Shown: in pieces, positions 22,935 through 32,977 of the stretch | Layout: every line of letters begins with the position of its first letter | How positions within the stretch are numbered: position 1 is the stretch's first letter | Assembly: GCA_041652555.1 (NCBI GenBank) | Contig: JBAZHE010000001.1 | Coordinates: 1-64,000 of the forward strand | DNA from: JBAZHE01 sp041652555 | GTDB taxonomy: Bacteria > Patescibacteriota > Patescibacteriia > Patescibacteriales > WJLG01 | DNA: 64,000 nt | Direction: 5' to 3' | The notes under the pieces: model-generated | What the model saw: the letters and a program-made list of their open reading frames with translations, nothing else | Told to the model about the DNA's origin: nothing | The model's database searches: none | Translations under genes and position numbers: made by a program

Positions 22935-24167
22935 ATGATTTATTTAGATCATAGTGCGACAACGCCGGTTGATAAGAAAGTGCTCGCGGCGATGTTGCCA
23001 TATTTTGATAAAGATTTTGGCAATCCGTCTTCTATTCATTCTTTTGGACAGAAGGCAGTGGCTGGTGTGGATCAGGCGCGTTCGCAGGCGGCTGAATTTT
23101 TGTGTTGCGAGCCGTCGGAAATTATTTTTACTTCCGGCGCGACCGAGTCTAATAATTTGGCTTTGTGCGGAATTGTGAAAGCGGCGCTTTCGGCTGGTGT
23201 GAAAAAACCGCATATTATTATTTCTTCCGTGGAGCATAATGCGATAATTGAACCGGCGCGCGAATTAAAGGTCGAAGGCGCGGAGATTACTCATTTGCCA
23301 GTTGATAAGACTGGCCGTGTATCTTTAGTTGACTTAGAAAAAGAGATAAAAGATAATACAATTTTAGTTTCTATAATGTTTGTGAATAGCGAGGTTGGCA
23401 TTATTCAGCCGATTAGAGAAATCGGTAAAATAATCAAAAAGATTAATGAGAGACGTTTTAATTATTGGCAAAAAGAAGGCGCGGCCAAGAAGATGCCGCG
23501 GCCGCGGAGTATTTACTTTCATACTGATGCTGTGCAGGCAGTTAATTTTTTAGATTGCGATACGAATAAATTAGTTGTTGATTTACTTTCTTTGACTGCT
23601 CACAAAGTTTACGGCCCGAAAGGCGCCGGACTTTTATTTGTTAAAAAGGGCACGGAAATAAAACCTTTAGTTGTAGGTGGGCACCACGAAAGAAATTTGC
23701 GCTCCGGTACGTTAAATGTTCCAGGAATTGTCGGTTTAGGCGATGCCCTGTCTTTGATAACGCTGGAAGCGCGTGAGAAAAACAATAAAAAAATTATTAC
23801 TCTGCGCGATTATTTGGCGGAAGGAATTTTAAAAAATATCCCCGACGTGATATTAAATACTGATAGACAAAACTCTACACCAGCTCATGCACATTTTACT
23901 TTTCGCGGAGCGGAAGGGGAGTCAATTTTAATTTCTTTGGATTTTGAAGGCATCGCTGTTTCTACCGGCTCAGCTTGCGCCTCGCATTCTCTGACTGGTT
24001 CACACGTCCTTTCGGCAATGGGTGTTTCCGAAGAAGATTCTAACTATTCTGTCCGCTTCACGCTTGGGAAGAATAATACTAAAGAAGATGTTAAAAAAGT
24101 TTTAACAGTTTTGCCGAGAATAATAGAGAAGTTAAGAAAAATGAATCCGGTTTACAAAAAAGTTTAA
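22935..24167 (+). CDS. iscS: Cysteine desulfurase (NifS/IscS family)
   Basis: 410 residues, PLP-dependent class V aminotransferase fold. IYLDHSATTPVDKKV starts the protein; SGATESNNLAL and SSVEHNAI are PLP-pocket segments; the PLP lysine is in LTAHKVYGPKGAG; the catalytic cysteine is in STGSACASHS. It releases sulfur from cysteine for Fe-S assembly on the IscU made upstream. ATG 22935 is chosen over an upstream in-frame alternative at 22908 that lies in the AT palindrome. The following glycosyltransferase starts 9 nt after its stop. Confidence 0.95.
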   Translation: MIYLDHSATTPVDKKVLAAMLPYFDKDFGNPSSIHSFGQKAVAGVDQARSQAAEFLCCEPSEIIFTSGATESNNLALCGIVKAALSAGVKKPHIIISSVEHNAIIEPARELKVEGAEITHLPVDKTGRVSLVDLEKEIKDNTILVSIMFVNSEVGIIQPIREIGKIIKKINERRFNYWQKEGAAKKMPRPRSIYFHTDAVQAVNFLDCDTNKLVVDLLSLTAHKVYGPKGAGLLFVKKGTEIKPLVVGGHHERNLRSGTLNVPGIVGLGDALSLITLEAREKNNKKIITLRDYLAEGILKNIPDVILNTDRQNSTPAHAHFTFRGAEGESILISLDFEGIAVSTGSACASHSLTGSHVLSAMGVSEEDSNYSVRFTLGKNNTKEDVKKVLTVLPRIIEKLRKMNPVYKKV

Positions 24168-24176
24168 GAATTTTTT

Positions 24177-25304
24177 ATGAAAATTTTGTATATAATAACT
24201 AAAGCTGTTGTCGGTGGTGCACAGATGTCGGTTTTGAATTTAGCCAGAGAGATGAAAAAGCGTGGTCATGAAGTCTCGGTCGGTTTTGGTGAGGGAGATT
24301 TTTTACCAGCAGAGTTGGCTAAAGAAAATATTCCGTTTATAAAATTTAAAAATTTACGTCGCACACATAATCCATTTTACCCGCTTTTTTTTATTTTTGA
24401 GATAAAAAAATATTTATCAAATAAAAACTTAGATGTAATTCATTTTAACAGTTCCAACGCTTTGCCAGGAGCCTTAGGGGTTAAATTGTTTAATAATAAA
24501 ATTAAGACCGTTTTTACCTTTAGAGGAATGTCGATGTTGGATGAGCATTATGAAGCTGGTAAATTAAAAAAATTATTTTATTTTTTATTTTTTAAATTTT
24601 TTCTTTTATTTGTTGACGTGCCGGTTTTTGTTTCACAAGAGAATTTTGATAAATTCGGTCAAGGCGCGCTTGTTGATAATGGAGTAATGATACACAACGG
24701 GCTAGATCCAAATAATCTCGATTTTTTATCTAGAGACGAGGTGAGAAATTTTTTTTCACAAAAGATTAAAGAAGATTTAAGTGACAAGTATGTAATTGGT
24801 TCGATTGGTCGCCTTCATTATCAGAAAAATTATGAATTTTTAATAAATATTTTTCCGGAAATTTTGAGAATAAGGCCGGATGCTCGAGCGGTTATTGTTG
24901 GCGAAGGGCCAGAGAGACGTTTATACGAAGATTTGATTAGAAAAAATAATTTAGAAGAAAAAATATTTTTATTTGGTAGTCTGGACAACGGCGGTCGTTA
25001 TTTAAAAGGTTTTGATGTTTTGGCTTTGCCTTCGCGTTATGAAGGCTTATCTATTACTTTGATTGAAGCACTGTTTGCCGGTTCGCCGGTTCTAGCATCT
25101 GATGTTGGCGGCAACAGAGAAGAAATTTCATTTCCAGAAGCGGAGATTTATAGCCTTGATAATAAAAAAGAATTTTTGGAAAAATTTAGTCTTCTGCAGG
25201 TGGTGGAAATATTGGAGAAGATAAAGAATGGTAATAAAATTTTGGCGGAAGAGTTTAATTTGAAAAAAACCGCCGACAGCTACGAAAAAAATTATGGAAA
25301 ATAA
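24177..25304 (+). CDS. Glycosyltransferase family 4
   Basis: 375 residues, GT-B fold. The N-terminal domain begins KILYIITKAVVGGAQM, a typical glycine loop after the first strand; the C-terminal donor-binding domain has VIGSIGRLHYQKN and the SRYEGLSITLIEALFAGSPV motif with the EX7E glutamates. It transfers a sugar from a nucleotide donor to a growing glycan, in the cytoplasm or at the inner face of the membrane. It opens the surface-glycan locus and overlaps the next gene by 11 nt. Confidence 0.88.
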   Translation: MKILYIITKAVVGGAQMSVLNLAREMKKRGHEVSVGFGEGDFLPAELAKENIPFIKFKNLRRTHNPFYPLFFIFEIKKYLSNKNLDVIHFNSSNALPGALGVKLFNNKIKTVFTFRGMSMLDEHYEAGKLKKLFYFLFFKFFLLFVDVPVFVSQENFDKFGQGALVDNGVMIHNGLDPNNLDFLSRDEVRNFFSQKIKEDLSDKYVIGSIGRLHYQKNYEFLINIFPEILRIRPDARAVIVGEGPERRLYEDLIRKNNLEEKIFLFGSLDNGGRYLKGFDVLALPSRYEGLSITLIEALFAGSPVLASDVGGNREEISFPEAEIYSLDNKKEFLEKFSLLQVVEILEKIKNGNKILAEEFNLKKTADSYEKNYGK

Positions 25305-26718
25305 AAAAACTATTTTAGTAATTGGCGCCGGGCCAGCCGGCTTGGCCGCGGCTCATGAAATTTTATCTAAAGACGGATCAAAAATGGTTATTGTAGTAGA
25401 GAAAGAAAAACAAGTTGGCGGGATTTCCAAAACTTTTTCTTACAAAGATTTTTATTTTGATGCTGGTGGACATAGATTTTTCACAAAGAACGAGGAAGTG
25501 GAAAAACTTTGGCGCGATTCATTGGGGGATGAATTTTTAAAAAGAAACCGTCTTTCCAGAATTTTTTATCGCGGTAAATTTTACGATTATCCGTTAAAAT
25601 TATCAAACGTCATTAAGAATTTGGGGGTAGTAGAATCATTTTTAGTTTTAGGCAGTTATATAAAACAGAAATTTTTTCCTTATAAAGAAGAAAATAATTT
25701 AGAGCAGTGGATATCCAACCGTTTTGGGAAGAGAATTTTTAAGCATTTTTTTGAAACTTACACGGAAAAATTATGGGGTATTCCGGCGAGCCAAGTCGGT
25801 GCTGATTGGGGGGCGCAAAGAATAAAGGGTTTGTCTGTTTCGGCTATTTTAAAAAACGCTTTGTTTCCGCAAAAAGGTCGAAGTGTCATTAAAACTTTGA
25901 TTGAAAGCTTTGATTACCCTAAATATGGCGTTGGACAAATGTATGAAAAAATTGCTGATAATATAAAAAAGATGAGCGGAGAAATTTGGTTGGAATCAGC
26001 TGTGGAAAATTTTTTTATTGAAAACGGTAAAATAAGCAAGATAGAGATTTTTTCTCCAGCGGGGGCGAGAATAGTAACGGTGGACGAAGTAATTTCCACG
26101 ATGCCAATAACTGATTTGGCGGAAAAATTAAGCAGTCTCAAGGATGTGGCTGTAAAAGAAGCGGCTAGAAAATTGAAATATCGCAGTTTTTTATCGGTTT
26201 GTGTAATTTTAGATGATGAAAAAAGTTTTCCTGATAATTGGATATATATACATAGTAAGGTAAAAATGGGTCGTATTCAGAATTTTAAACGTTGGAGCGA
26301 ATTTATGGTTCCGGATGCTTCCAAAACCGCTTTGGGTTTGGAATATTTTTGCAACGAAGGAGATGACCTTTGGAATATGGAAGATAAAGATCTTATAAAG
26401 CTGGGAATGGAGGAACTTGAAATTGTCGGGCTAGGAGAAAAGAAAAAATATTTAGACGGCTTTGTCTATCGTTGCCCTAAAAGCTATCCAGTTTACGATG
26501 GCGACCATAAAAAATACTTAGCTATAATAAAAGATTTTTTAAGAAAATTTTCCAATTTACAGACTGTCGGGCGAAATGGTCTTTTTTGCTATAATAATAT
26601 GGACCACTCAATCTTAGCCGGATTTTACGCGGCTAGAAATGTTTTGTCTGATAATCGTGACCTTGATGTTTGGCAAATTAATGTCGATGAAGAATATCAT
26701 GAAGAGGAAAAAATCTAA
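25294..26718 (+). CDS. FAD/NAD(P)-binding amine-oxidase-like oxidoreductase
   Basis: 474 residues. The dinucleotide-binding motif is GAGPAGLAAAHE at 11-22, with VVEKEKQVGGISKTF completing the Rossmann ribose-binding part and AGGHRFFT following. The fold family includes amine oxidases, protoporphyrinogen oxidase and UDP-galactopyranose mutase. In glycan loci such proteins are often UDP-galactopyranose mutase relatives, so a sugar-modifying role is suggested by position rather than by diagnostic residues. It overlaps the preceding glycosyltransferase by 11 nt. Confidence 0.75.
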   Translation: MENKKTILVIGAGPAGLAAAHEILSKDGSKMVIVVEKEKQVGGISKTFSYKDFYFDAGGHRFFTKNEEVEKLWRDSLGDEFLKRNRLSRIFYRGKFYDYPLKLSNVIKNLGVVESFLVLGSYIKQKFFPYKEENNLEQWISNRFGKRIFKHFFETYTEKLWGIPASQVGADWGAQRIKGLSVSAILKNALFPQKGRSVIKTLIESFDYPKYGVGQMYEKIADNIKKMSGEIWLESAVENFFIENGKISKIEIFSPAGARIVTVDEVISTMPITDLAEKLSSLKDVAVKEAARKLKYRSFLSVCVILDDEKSFPDNWIYIHSKVKMGRIQNFKRWSEFMVPDASKTALGLEYFCNEGDDLWNMEDKDLIKLGMEELEIVGLGEKKKYLDGFVYRCPKSYPVYDGDHKKYLAIIKDFLRKFSNLQTVGRNGLFCYNNMDHSILAGFYAARNVLSDNRDLDVWQINVDEEYHEEEKI

Positions 26719-26732
26719 TATGTTTGAAAAAA

Positions 26733-27623
26733 ATGAAATTTAGTTTAATTATCCCAACTTATAATCGACAAAAAGAATTAGCAGTTTGCTTTTATTCAAT
26801 TTTACAGCAAGATTTTTTGCCTACAGAAATAGTTGTTATTGATGACGCTGAACTAAATGGAGAGTTTTTAGATTATTGGAAGAAAAAATTTGTTTCTTTT
26901 TCAGTTAGCTTTGTTTATTATCGTAAAGATATGACCAAAGAAGTTGGGGGTAGTTCAAGCTCGCGCAATGTTGGCTTGGGATTGGCTAAGGAAAAAATTT
27001 GTTTTATTTTGGATGATGATTTAGTTTTGGAAAATTATTTTTTTTCTAAGACAATGGCGATGTGGAAAGATGATGATAAATTACTAGGAGTAGGCGGAGT
27101 GATTACTAATAATAGAAGAAAAGGTTTTTTAGAAAAAATATATAATAAGATTTTTTGTCTTGACACTGAATTATCTTGGGACATAAATAAAGTCGGTTTT
27201 CAATCCTGGGATGATAGTATCGGCGACTGTCAAAAGGCTTTTTATGTTCATGGCGGAGCGTGTTCTTACAACAAGGAGATCATAAAAAAATTGGGTGGTT
27301 TTACGGTTTTTGGCGGTGGTCGTGAAGCCTTGGAGGATGTCGATTTTTGCTGGCGGGCAAAGCAAATTGGATATTACTTCTTGATTGAGCCCAAGGCTCG
27401 TGTTTTTCATGCCCATAGCCCTTCTGGGCGAGAAAGTGAAGAAATAGCCGGCTATAAAGAAAGTGCTAACCGTAAGGCAATTTGGGCTAAATTAGGGGAC
27501 AAGGGGGTGTTTGAAAGGGTTAGTTTTTATTGGGCGAATATTGGCTGGATACTGCGCCAAATTTTAAGGGGTAAATTTAAAAAAAGCTGGGGAATGATTC
27601 GCGGCTTGTTTTATCACCAATAA
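26733..27623 (+). CDS. Glycosyltransferase family 2
   Basis: About 296 residues, GT-A fold. KFSLIIPTYNRQKEL is the N-terminal strand, ILDDDLVL carries the metal-binding DxD, and GGREALEDVDFCWRAKQIG is the ED motif near residue 205 with the catalytic-base acid. Soluble, with a hydrophobic C-terminal segment. ATG 26733 is preferred to an in-frame TTG at 26724. Sits 14 nt after the oxidoreductase gene in one transcription unit. Confidence 0.85.
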   Translation: MKFSLIIPTYNRQKELAVCFYSILQQDFLPTEIVVIDDAELNGEFLDYWKKKFVSFSVSFVYYRKDMTKEVGGSSSSRNVGLGLAKEKICFILDDDLVLENYFFSKTMAMWKDDDKLLGVGGVITNNRRKGFLEKIYNKIFCLDTELSWDINKVGFQSWDDSIGDCQKAFYVHGGACSYNKEIIKKLGGFTVFGGGREALEDVDFCWRAKQIGYYFLIEPKARVFHAHSPSGRESEEIAGYKESANRKAIWAKLGDKGVFERVSFYWANIGWILRQILRGKFKKSWGMIRGLFYHQ

Positions 27624-27624
27624 T

Positions 27625-28377
27625 ATGGATTTGAATTATGAATATTTTATTGAGTATATAAAAAAAATCCCCGATTACCAAAAATTGAAGATTCTAGATT
27701 TTGGCTGTGGTCGAGGTGAGATTGTCGGAGAGCTAATTAAGCAAGGTGTAGATATTTGTGGCGTAGATACTGGCTATAGTCGGGAGATACCGCCAGAGAT
27801 TTTGGCTAGCGATCTTTATCGCCGGGGATTAATTAAAATCATTAAGCCAGGAGAAGCTCTGCCGTTTGCCGATAAGAGTTTTGATTTAATTATTTCTAAT
27901 CAGGTTTTTGAGCATTTGGAAAATTTAGTTTTTGTTGCTACTGAAATGAACCGCGTTTTGGTTGATGGTGGACGAATGTATCATCATTTTCCTACTCGTG
28001 ACGCTATTTGGGAGGGACATATTGGGATTCCTTTTGCACATTGGTTGCCAGCTCATTCAAAATTAAGATATTATTATATCGCAGTTTTGCGCGCCCTTGG
28101 CCTTGGTTTATACAAGAAGGAATTGGGCAGTTATTTTGATTGGCTAAAAAATAGTATCGACCGTTTAGATAATCTTTGCTTTTATCGTAAATATTCGGAG
28201 ATTAAAGCTTATTTTTCTACTAAATATCAGATTAAGCATTATGAAGGAGACTATGCGTTGTTTCGGCTGAGCAGAAATAAGAAGTTAAAAATTTTTAGCC
28301 TCGACGCTTTTAAAGGATTATATGGATTTATTTTTCGTCACTTATCTTTTGTGGCGGTTGAACTTAAAAAGAAATGA
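27625..28377 (+). CDS. SAM-dependent methyltransferase (type 11)
   Basis: 250 residues. SAM motif I is ILDFGCGRGEIV near residue 23; FDLIISNQVFEHL is the type-11 motif II-like strand. It probably methylates a sugar or lipid-linked glycan because glycosyltransferase genes lie on both sides. One nucleotide separates it from the previous gene, and it overlaps the next by 4 nt (ATGA). Confidence 0.82.
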   Translation: MDLNYEYFIEYIKKIPDYQKLKILDFGCGRGEIVGELIKQGVDICGVDTGYSREIPPEILASDLYRRGLIKIIKPGEALPFADKSFDLIISNQVFEHLENLVFVATEMNRVLVDGGRMYHHFPTRDAIWEGHIGIPFAHWLPAHSKLRYYYIAVLRALGLGLYKKELGSYFDWLKNSIDRLDNLCFYRKYSEIKAYFSTKYQIKHYEGDYALFRLSRNKKLKIFSLDAFKGLYGFIFRHLSFVAVELKKK

Positions 28378-29153
28378 AATTTTCAATAATAACTTGCACT
28401 AGGAATAGCGCTAAATATTTGCCGGAAAACATTGCTTCAGTTAAGGCGCAAAATTTTGGCGACTATGAACATCTTTTTATTGATGGTAATTCTACCGATG
28501 AGACTATAGAGATAATCAAAAAATATCAGGCGGAATTTCCCGATAAAGTCAGTTTTTATCAGTTGCCACCAACTGGAATTTCAGCGGCGATGAATGCTGG
28601 TATTAAGCGGGCGCAAGGGGAATTTTTAATTCATTTGCATTCTGATGATAGTTTTTATGATAGCGAGGTTTTAGCTGATGTTGCTAATTTTTTAAAGAAA
28701 AATCCAGAGCTTGATTGGATTTATGGTTTGGCTAATGTTGTCAGGGGGGATGGTTCGCGCATTCTTGTTTATCCTAATAAGCCGTTCTTGCATTTTCATA
28801 ATTCTAAAAGTTTTATCGGTCGTTATTTGATGAAAATTTTGCGTTTTGTTCCGCATCAGGCGGTTTTTATAAAGAAATCTGTTTTTGAAAAATTTGGTAA
28901 TTTTGATGAAAGTTTAACCACGGAAATGGATCCTGATTTATGGTTTAGAATTCGTAACAAAACTAATTGGAGTTTTTTTAAGAGGATAATTTGCAATTAT
29001 CGCATAAGTGAGACGGCCGAGTCGTCGAGCCCTGATAATAAAAAAAGAAATTTGGAAAATATTAAAAGAGTGCAAAAAAAATATCTAAACTCCATAGAAT
29101 ATTTATTTATATTGGCTATAAATAAAATTAGAGAAATAAGAGCAAGAAGATAA
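28374..29153 (+). CDS. Glycosyltransferase family 2
   Basis: 259 residues. KFSIITCTRNSAKYL starts the GT-A fold and LIHLHSDDSFYD contains the metal-binding acidic motif; TTEMDPDLWFRI supplies the acceptor-side acid. It ends the plus-strand half of the glycan locus; the convergent terminator 29152-29183 follows at once. Confidence 0.85.
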   Translation: MKFSIITCTRNSAKYLPENIASVKAQNFGDYEHLFIDGNSTDETIEIIKKYQAEFPDKVSFYQLPPTGISAAMNAGIKRAQGEFLIHLHSDDSFYDSEVLADVANFLKKNPELDWIYGLANVVRGDGSRILVYPNKPFLHFHNSKSFIGRYLMKILRFVPHQAVFIKKSVFEKFGNFDESLTTEMDPDLWFRIRNKTNWSFFKRIICNYRISETAESSSPDNKKRNLENIKRVQKKYLNSIEYLFILAINKIREIRARR

Positions 29154-29183
29154 AAAACTGTTTCAAAATTGAAGCAGTTTTTT
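29152..29183. terminator. Bidirectional terminator between converging glycan operons
   Basis: AAAAAACTGTTTC, loop AAAATT, GAAGCAGTTTTTT; one G-T pair in the stem. A-run before and T-run after make it work on both strands. Confidence 0.85.
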
Positions 29184-30114
29184 ATGAATAAAGATTGACA
29201 ATTGATTCTGGATTAAAGAAGAATTTTTTTTGTTTAGCATAAAAGCCCCAGTCAATCTTGTCGTGTTTAAATATAGCCATTGGTATATCTCCATAGTAGG
29301 CAGAAAAGGTGCTGTAAGTACTGTTAGATCCGATAATAAAATCAGTGTTAGCAAGAGTAAAAAGATCTTCAATTATTCCCCCAGGGGCATTAATTGTAGG
29401 GAGTGAACCAAAAACTTGTAAATTTATTTTTTCATCTGAAGCTATGATAAAACAGATTTTTTCCTCCGGTTTTCTGGTAGCAAGGAAATCAGCTAAAATT
29501 ACGGCTACTTTCTCTGGTGGAAAATAAAGATTTTTATCAAATGTTCTATAATCAGTTTGGCGAATATGCACACCAACTAAAAAATTATAGTTGTTTCTTA
29601 ATTCTCCTATAAAGGCGTTAATTTTTTTTTTAATTTGCTGTTGAGGAGAAAAAAGATTGCAAATTTCTGAATGATATTTTATTGCTCCTGTTGGATTACG
29701 GAAATTAGGTCCGTTAAAATAGATTGTGCTAGAGCATGTTTCTAATTCGTTTATCTTTTGTGCCTGTTTAGTATTTTTTATTTTAGTTGGTGGAAGTAAA
29801 AAAATCATTTCATCATTAAATCCTCTAGCATTCAGGAGTTGAGCAGTTTTTTTAATTAAAAAATTTAATACTAATTTTCGGTAAAGAAAGTTTTTAATGA
29901 AAGATTTTTTCTTTGGTAAAATTCGGTTAAGACTATTAAAAAACGGTGTGATTAACCAATGTCCGCGAGTCTGTGGGAAATGGTGACTGTATTGATAGAA
30001 GGCTAATTGTCGGCAATCATAGCCTTTTTCGTGACAGTAAGTCCAAATACTTAAGTATGTCCAAAGTTGATTCCCCATTTGCCCTCCCAAATCAATAATA
30101 ATACCTTTTTTCAT
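29182..30114 (-). CDS. Glycosyltransferase family 11-like (alpha-1,2-fucosyltransferase)
   Basis: 310 residues. LGGQMGNQLWTYLS is the family 11 N-terminal motif, VGVHIRQTDYRTF corresponds to the HxRRxD donor motif (here HIRQTD), and TDFIIGSNSTYSTFSAYYG is the conserved C-terminal motif. Family members transfer L-fucose from GDP-fucose. GDP-fucose would be supplied by gmd and fcl at 45064-47049, so the locus is self-consistent. Last gene of the long minus-strand operon. Confidence 0.8.
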   Translation of the reverse strand: MKKGIIIDLGGQMGNQLWTYLSIWTYCHEKGYDCRQLAFYQYSHHFPQTRGHWLITPFFNSLNRILPKKKSFIKNFLYRKLVLNFLIKKTAQLLNARGFNDEMIFLLPPTKIKNTKQAQKINELETCSSTIYFNGPNFRNPTGAIKYHSEICNLFSPQQQIKKKINAFIGELRNNYNFLVGVHIRQTDYRTFDKNLYFPPEKVAVILADFLATRKPEEKICFIIASDEKINLQVFGSLPTINAPGGIIEDLFTLANTDFIIGSNSTYSTFSAYYGDIPMAIFKHDKIDWGFYAKQKKFFFNPESIVNLYS

Positions 30115-30127
30115 AAAATATAAATGA

Positions 30128-30910
30128 TTATTTTTTTCGGTGTGTTTTGATGAAATTGGTGTATGGTTGGAGTAATTTTTTTAATTGGGCTTTTATTCCG
30201 CTAGTTCTGAATATAAAATGAAAGTAATTTTCAAATTTTCTAGCGTTGCGGTCAAGTTTAATTCCTTCACTCTTTGCAAATTTTACGGCGTCAAAAAGGT
30301 ATACCCCTTTTAGAATGGCTGTACAAAAATAATTTATTACCGGCTCATAATAAGCAAAAAATAATTCTTTGATTAAGCGTGAACGTTCTATGCCACCCTT
30401 AACTTCAAAATCCCACCCAGTTTCTCCTGGTTGAAGAAGTTTGATTAATTGTTGTTTGTTCCAAATAGCCGTTTGTGTTGAATTGCGATATAGAGCGTCT
30501 TTACTAATTAAACCAATGTCTGTCCTGTTTTGGTATGGCAGGTCTGGTTCTGGGCATGGAAAAAGTCTGATATAGGCGGCATTGGTTTTATCTGCCAAAG
30601 CTAAAGCTTGGAATATTTTTTTGTTATCGACTTTTGAGCGTAGAAAATAATCTTCTTGAAAATATATAATATATTTTTCTGAAATTTGTTGAAGAGAGGT
30701 TATTAGGTTGCTCGACCATTTTAAGTCTGGGGTTATTGTCAATGCGTGCACTCTTTTGTCCGTATATTTTAAAGTATTGCTAATTAGATGTATTGTGAAT
30801 GGGCAATCAGGCCAATAGCGAAAAAATAGAGTGAAAAAAGGTTTCCAAGCGTCACTGTAGGCATCACAGGAAGAGATAATGATTGTACAATTATTTTTTT
30901 CTTTTTTCAT
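30128..30910 (-). CDS. Probable glycosyltransferase, unassigned family
   Basis: About 260 residues. CTIIISSCDAYSDAW looks like a GT-A start and YIIYFQEDYFLRSKVD like an acidic metal-binding region (QED), but no clear family motif. The start at ATG 30910 (MKKEKNNC) is preferred to 30946, which would overlap the upstream gene. Position inside the glycan operon supports a transferase role. Confidence 0.55.
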   Translation of the reverse strand: MKKEKNNCTIIISSCDAYSDAWKPFFTLFFRYWPDCPFTIHLISNTLKYTDKRVHALTITPDLKWSSNLITSLQQISEKYIIYFQEDYFLRSKVDNKKIFQALALADKTNAAYIRLFPCPEPDLPYQNRTDIGLISKDALYRNSTQTAIWNKQQLIKLLQPGETGWDFEVKGGIERSRLIKELFFAYYEPVINYFCTAILKGVYLFDAVKFAKSEGIKLDRNARKFENYFHFIFRTSGIKAQLKKLLQPYTNFIKTHRKK

Positions 30911-30933
30911 ATAATTTTGGTTGGTGATTAATA

Positions 30934-31872
30934 TTACCAATAACAACCATTTTCAACTTTTTTTGCCCCTCCTGGAGTTTCTTCTGGCAATGGCCGTACC
31001 CAGTGTTTGTTGTAAAATTTGGAAACGGAAGGGAGGCTGTCCCATCTTCCCCCTTTTATACCAAAAAGTATTTGAGTCGCTCCGCCTAAATGGATGGCTT
31101 GTTTACCAAGGCTTTTAATGTAGGCGGCTAGAGGCAGGCCATAAGCCCCAGCACCGATAATAGCGAGATCAAAATCTTTAGTGGCAATTTTATTTTTCAT
31201 TTTTTCTAGGGCCGAAAACCAATCAGTAAATTCGGTTTTTTCTCCCGCCGCTGATTGAACAGCAGTAATAGTTTGTAAGTTGAATTTTGGCAAGACTGAA
31301 TGATCAGAAAAAATATTTTTTTGATTATTTTTATATTGAGAGAGTATAGTTTTGCTGCATGGGTGAATGACTAAGATTTTTTTACCTTCAAGTTTAGAGC
31401 TCCATGGATTTTGGTGATAATATGGTTCAATACATTTTAAATCGGCCAATTTAGCTTTAGGACATAATTTATGGCAAATATAATCTTCATTCTTGTTATA
31501 CCAAACACCAACTAAATCGGTTGATTTTAAGTTAGCAATAAATATTTTACAGAATTTATCTAAGCTTTCATCATTGATAGGAAAAAAACCGGCGTTATTT
31601 TCCATCGTTTTTTTGATGAAATCAGGATAGTTTATTTTTGATTTTTGTCTTTTAGTTAAATAGAAGTGTAAGCAGTCTAGTTCGACGCTACCTATTCGGG
31701 CGACTAAATATGGCTGGTTACTATTTAGCATAGTGCTAATTAAATTGTTGCCTGATTGTGCAGCTAAAACCTTTTTGCCATATTTGCTAATACCAAGACC
31801 AGCCAGGATTGCTGATAGTTTAAATCGGCCTGATTTCACTTTGTTTTTTAATTGGTATAAAAAGTGTTTCAT
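30934..31872 (-). CDS. GT-D-like glycosyltransferase candidate
   Basis: 312 residues. YLVARIGSVELDCLHFY near residue 55 and DFDLAIIGAGAYGLPLAAYI plus HLGGATQILFGIKGGRWD near 240-275 are reminiscent of GT-D/DUF1792-type proteins of capsule loci. This assignment is from memory of the motif and not from a search. It lies 23 nt upstream of the 30128 gene. Confidence 0.55.
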   Translation of the reverse strand: MKHFLYQLKNKVKSGRFKLSAILAGLGISKYGKKVLAAQSGNNLISTMLNSNQPYLVARIGSVELDCLHFYLTKRQKSKINYPDFIKKTMENNAGFFPINDESLDKFCKIFIANLKSTDLVGVWYNKNEDYICHKLCPKAKLADLKCIEPYYHQNPWSSKLEGKKILVIHPCSKTILSQYKNNQKNIFSDHSVLPKFNLQTITAVQSAAGEKTEFTDWFSALEKMKNKIATKDFDLAIIGAGAYGLPLAAYIKSLGKQAIHLGGATQILFGIKGGRWDSLPSVSKFYNKHWVRPLPEETPGGAKKVENGCYW

Positions 31873-31936
31873 ATTATACTGGATTTAACCTTTAATCTGT
31901 TTTGAGAATGATAACAAGATATTAAAATATTTTTGG

Positions 31937-32977
31937 TTATTTTCGGCGGGTAGCTTTAGTTATTATTTTTTTAAAATTTTCTAGGGAAAAGAGGTATAAG
32001 CAATTAAGCTGAAAGATAATCCCAACCGTTTTTTTATTAGTAAAGGTAGATGAAATAAAATTGTTGATTTTTTCCTTGTCTTTTAGCCATTGTCCGTAGC
32101 CCTCCGTGGCTAATTTTTTGGAATTTTCTCGCACTTCTTCCCAGTGGCTTAAATTAATTTTCTGGCCGTTATTTAAATTAAACAGATAGCCATTTTCGCC
32201 ATTTTTCAAATATTCATTCATTGTCGCCTCATTGTTGGCGATAATACACATACCCATTGCTAAGGCTTCTAAAAAGCTCATTCCTATGCCTTCTTTTTTT
32301 CTGGGTGAGATGAAAATATTAGCTTTTGCTAGCATGTCGAAATAAGCTTCAGTAGAAATAAAATTATCATTAACAATCTTTATTTTAAACTCTTTTAAAT
32401 CAGTCTGGGAAATATCTTCATGAGCGTAGCCTGGATCGGGATTGGAGCGAATAGTTAGGCTGTCAATTTGGCTTGGGTCAAGTACTTTCTTTAAATCGCT
32501 AAATTTTATGTTTCCTCGATACCAAAAAAACAAATGTTTACCTTCTTTTGGTAAATTGTAATTATACTTTTCAGGGTTTTTGTAATATTTTACCTTAAGA
32601 CTTTCTATTTTAAATTTACAACAGTAATGACTGACTTTTTCTGAAAAGCTGATAATTTTTAAAGGAATGAGTGATAATTTTTTCCAATAAAGATTGTTTT
32701 TTCCGATTCCATCATACATTGGTGCCCAGATAATTTTTGCTGTTATTTTTTTTAACTCTTTAAAAGGATTAAGTACTTGAAAATAAAAAACATAGTCATA
32801 TTTATTGATTTCTTCAACAGGAACGCGGTCTTCGCCCATCCAGGAATTATCCCAATAATCGGTGATAATGAAATTTTCCGCAAACAACTCTCTCAAAAAG
32901 TCACCGCTCTTGGTGTTTTTGTGAAAAGAGTGATCAATGAAAGCCATTAATGGTTTACCTGTTTTTTCTTTATTCAT
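31937..32977 (-). CDS. Glycosyltransferase family 4-type
   Basis: 346 residues, GT-B. The donor-binding half has ANIFISPRKKEGIGMSFLEA and LAMGMCIIANNEATMNEYLK, the EX7E-like region. The N-terminal domain lacks the usual glycine loop. Overlaps the upstream glycosyltransferase gene by 8 nt, so they are translated together. Confidence 0.78.
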   Translation of the reverse strand: MNKEKTGKPLMAFIDHSFHKNTKSGDFLRELFAENFIITDYWDNSWMGEDRVPVEEINKYDYVFYFQVLNPFKELKKITAKIIWAPMYDGIGKNNLYWKKLSLIPLKIISFSEKVSHYCCKFKIESLKVKYYKNPEKYNYNLPKEGKHLFFWYRGNIKFSDLKKVLDPSQIDSLTIRSNPDPGYAHEDISQTDLKEFKIKIVNDNFISTEAYFDMLAKANIFISPRKKEGIGMSFLEALAMGMCIIANNEATMNEYLKNGENGYLFNLNNGQKINLSHWEEVRENSKKLATEGYGQWLKDKEKINNFISSTFTNKKTVGIIFQLNCLYLFSLENFKKIITKATRRK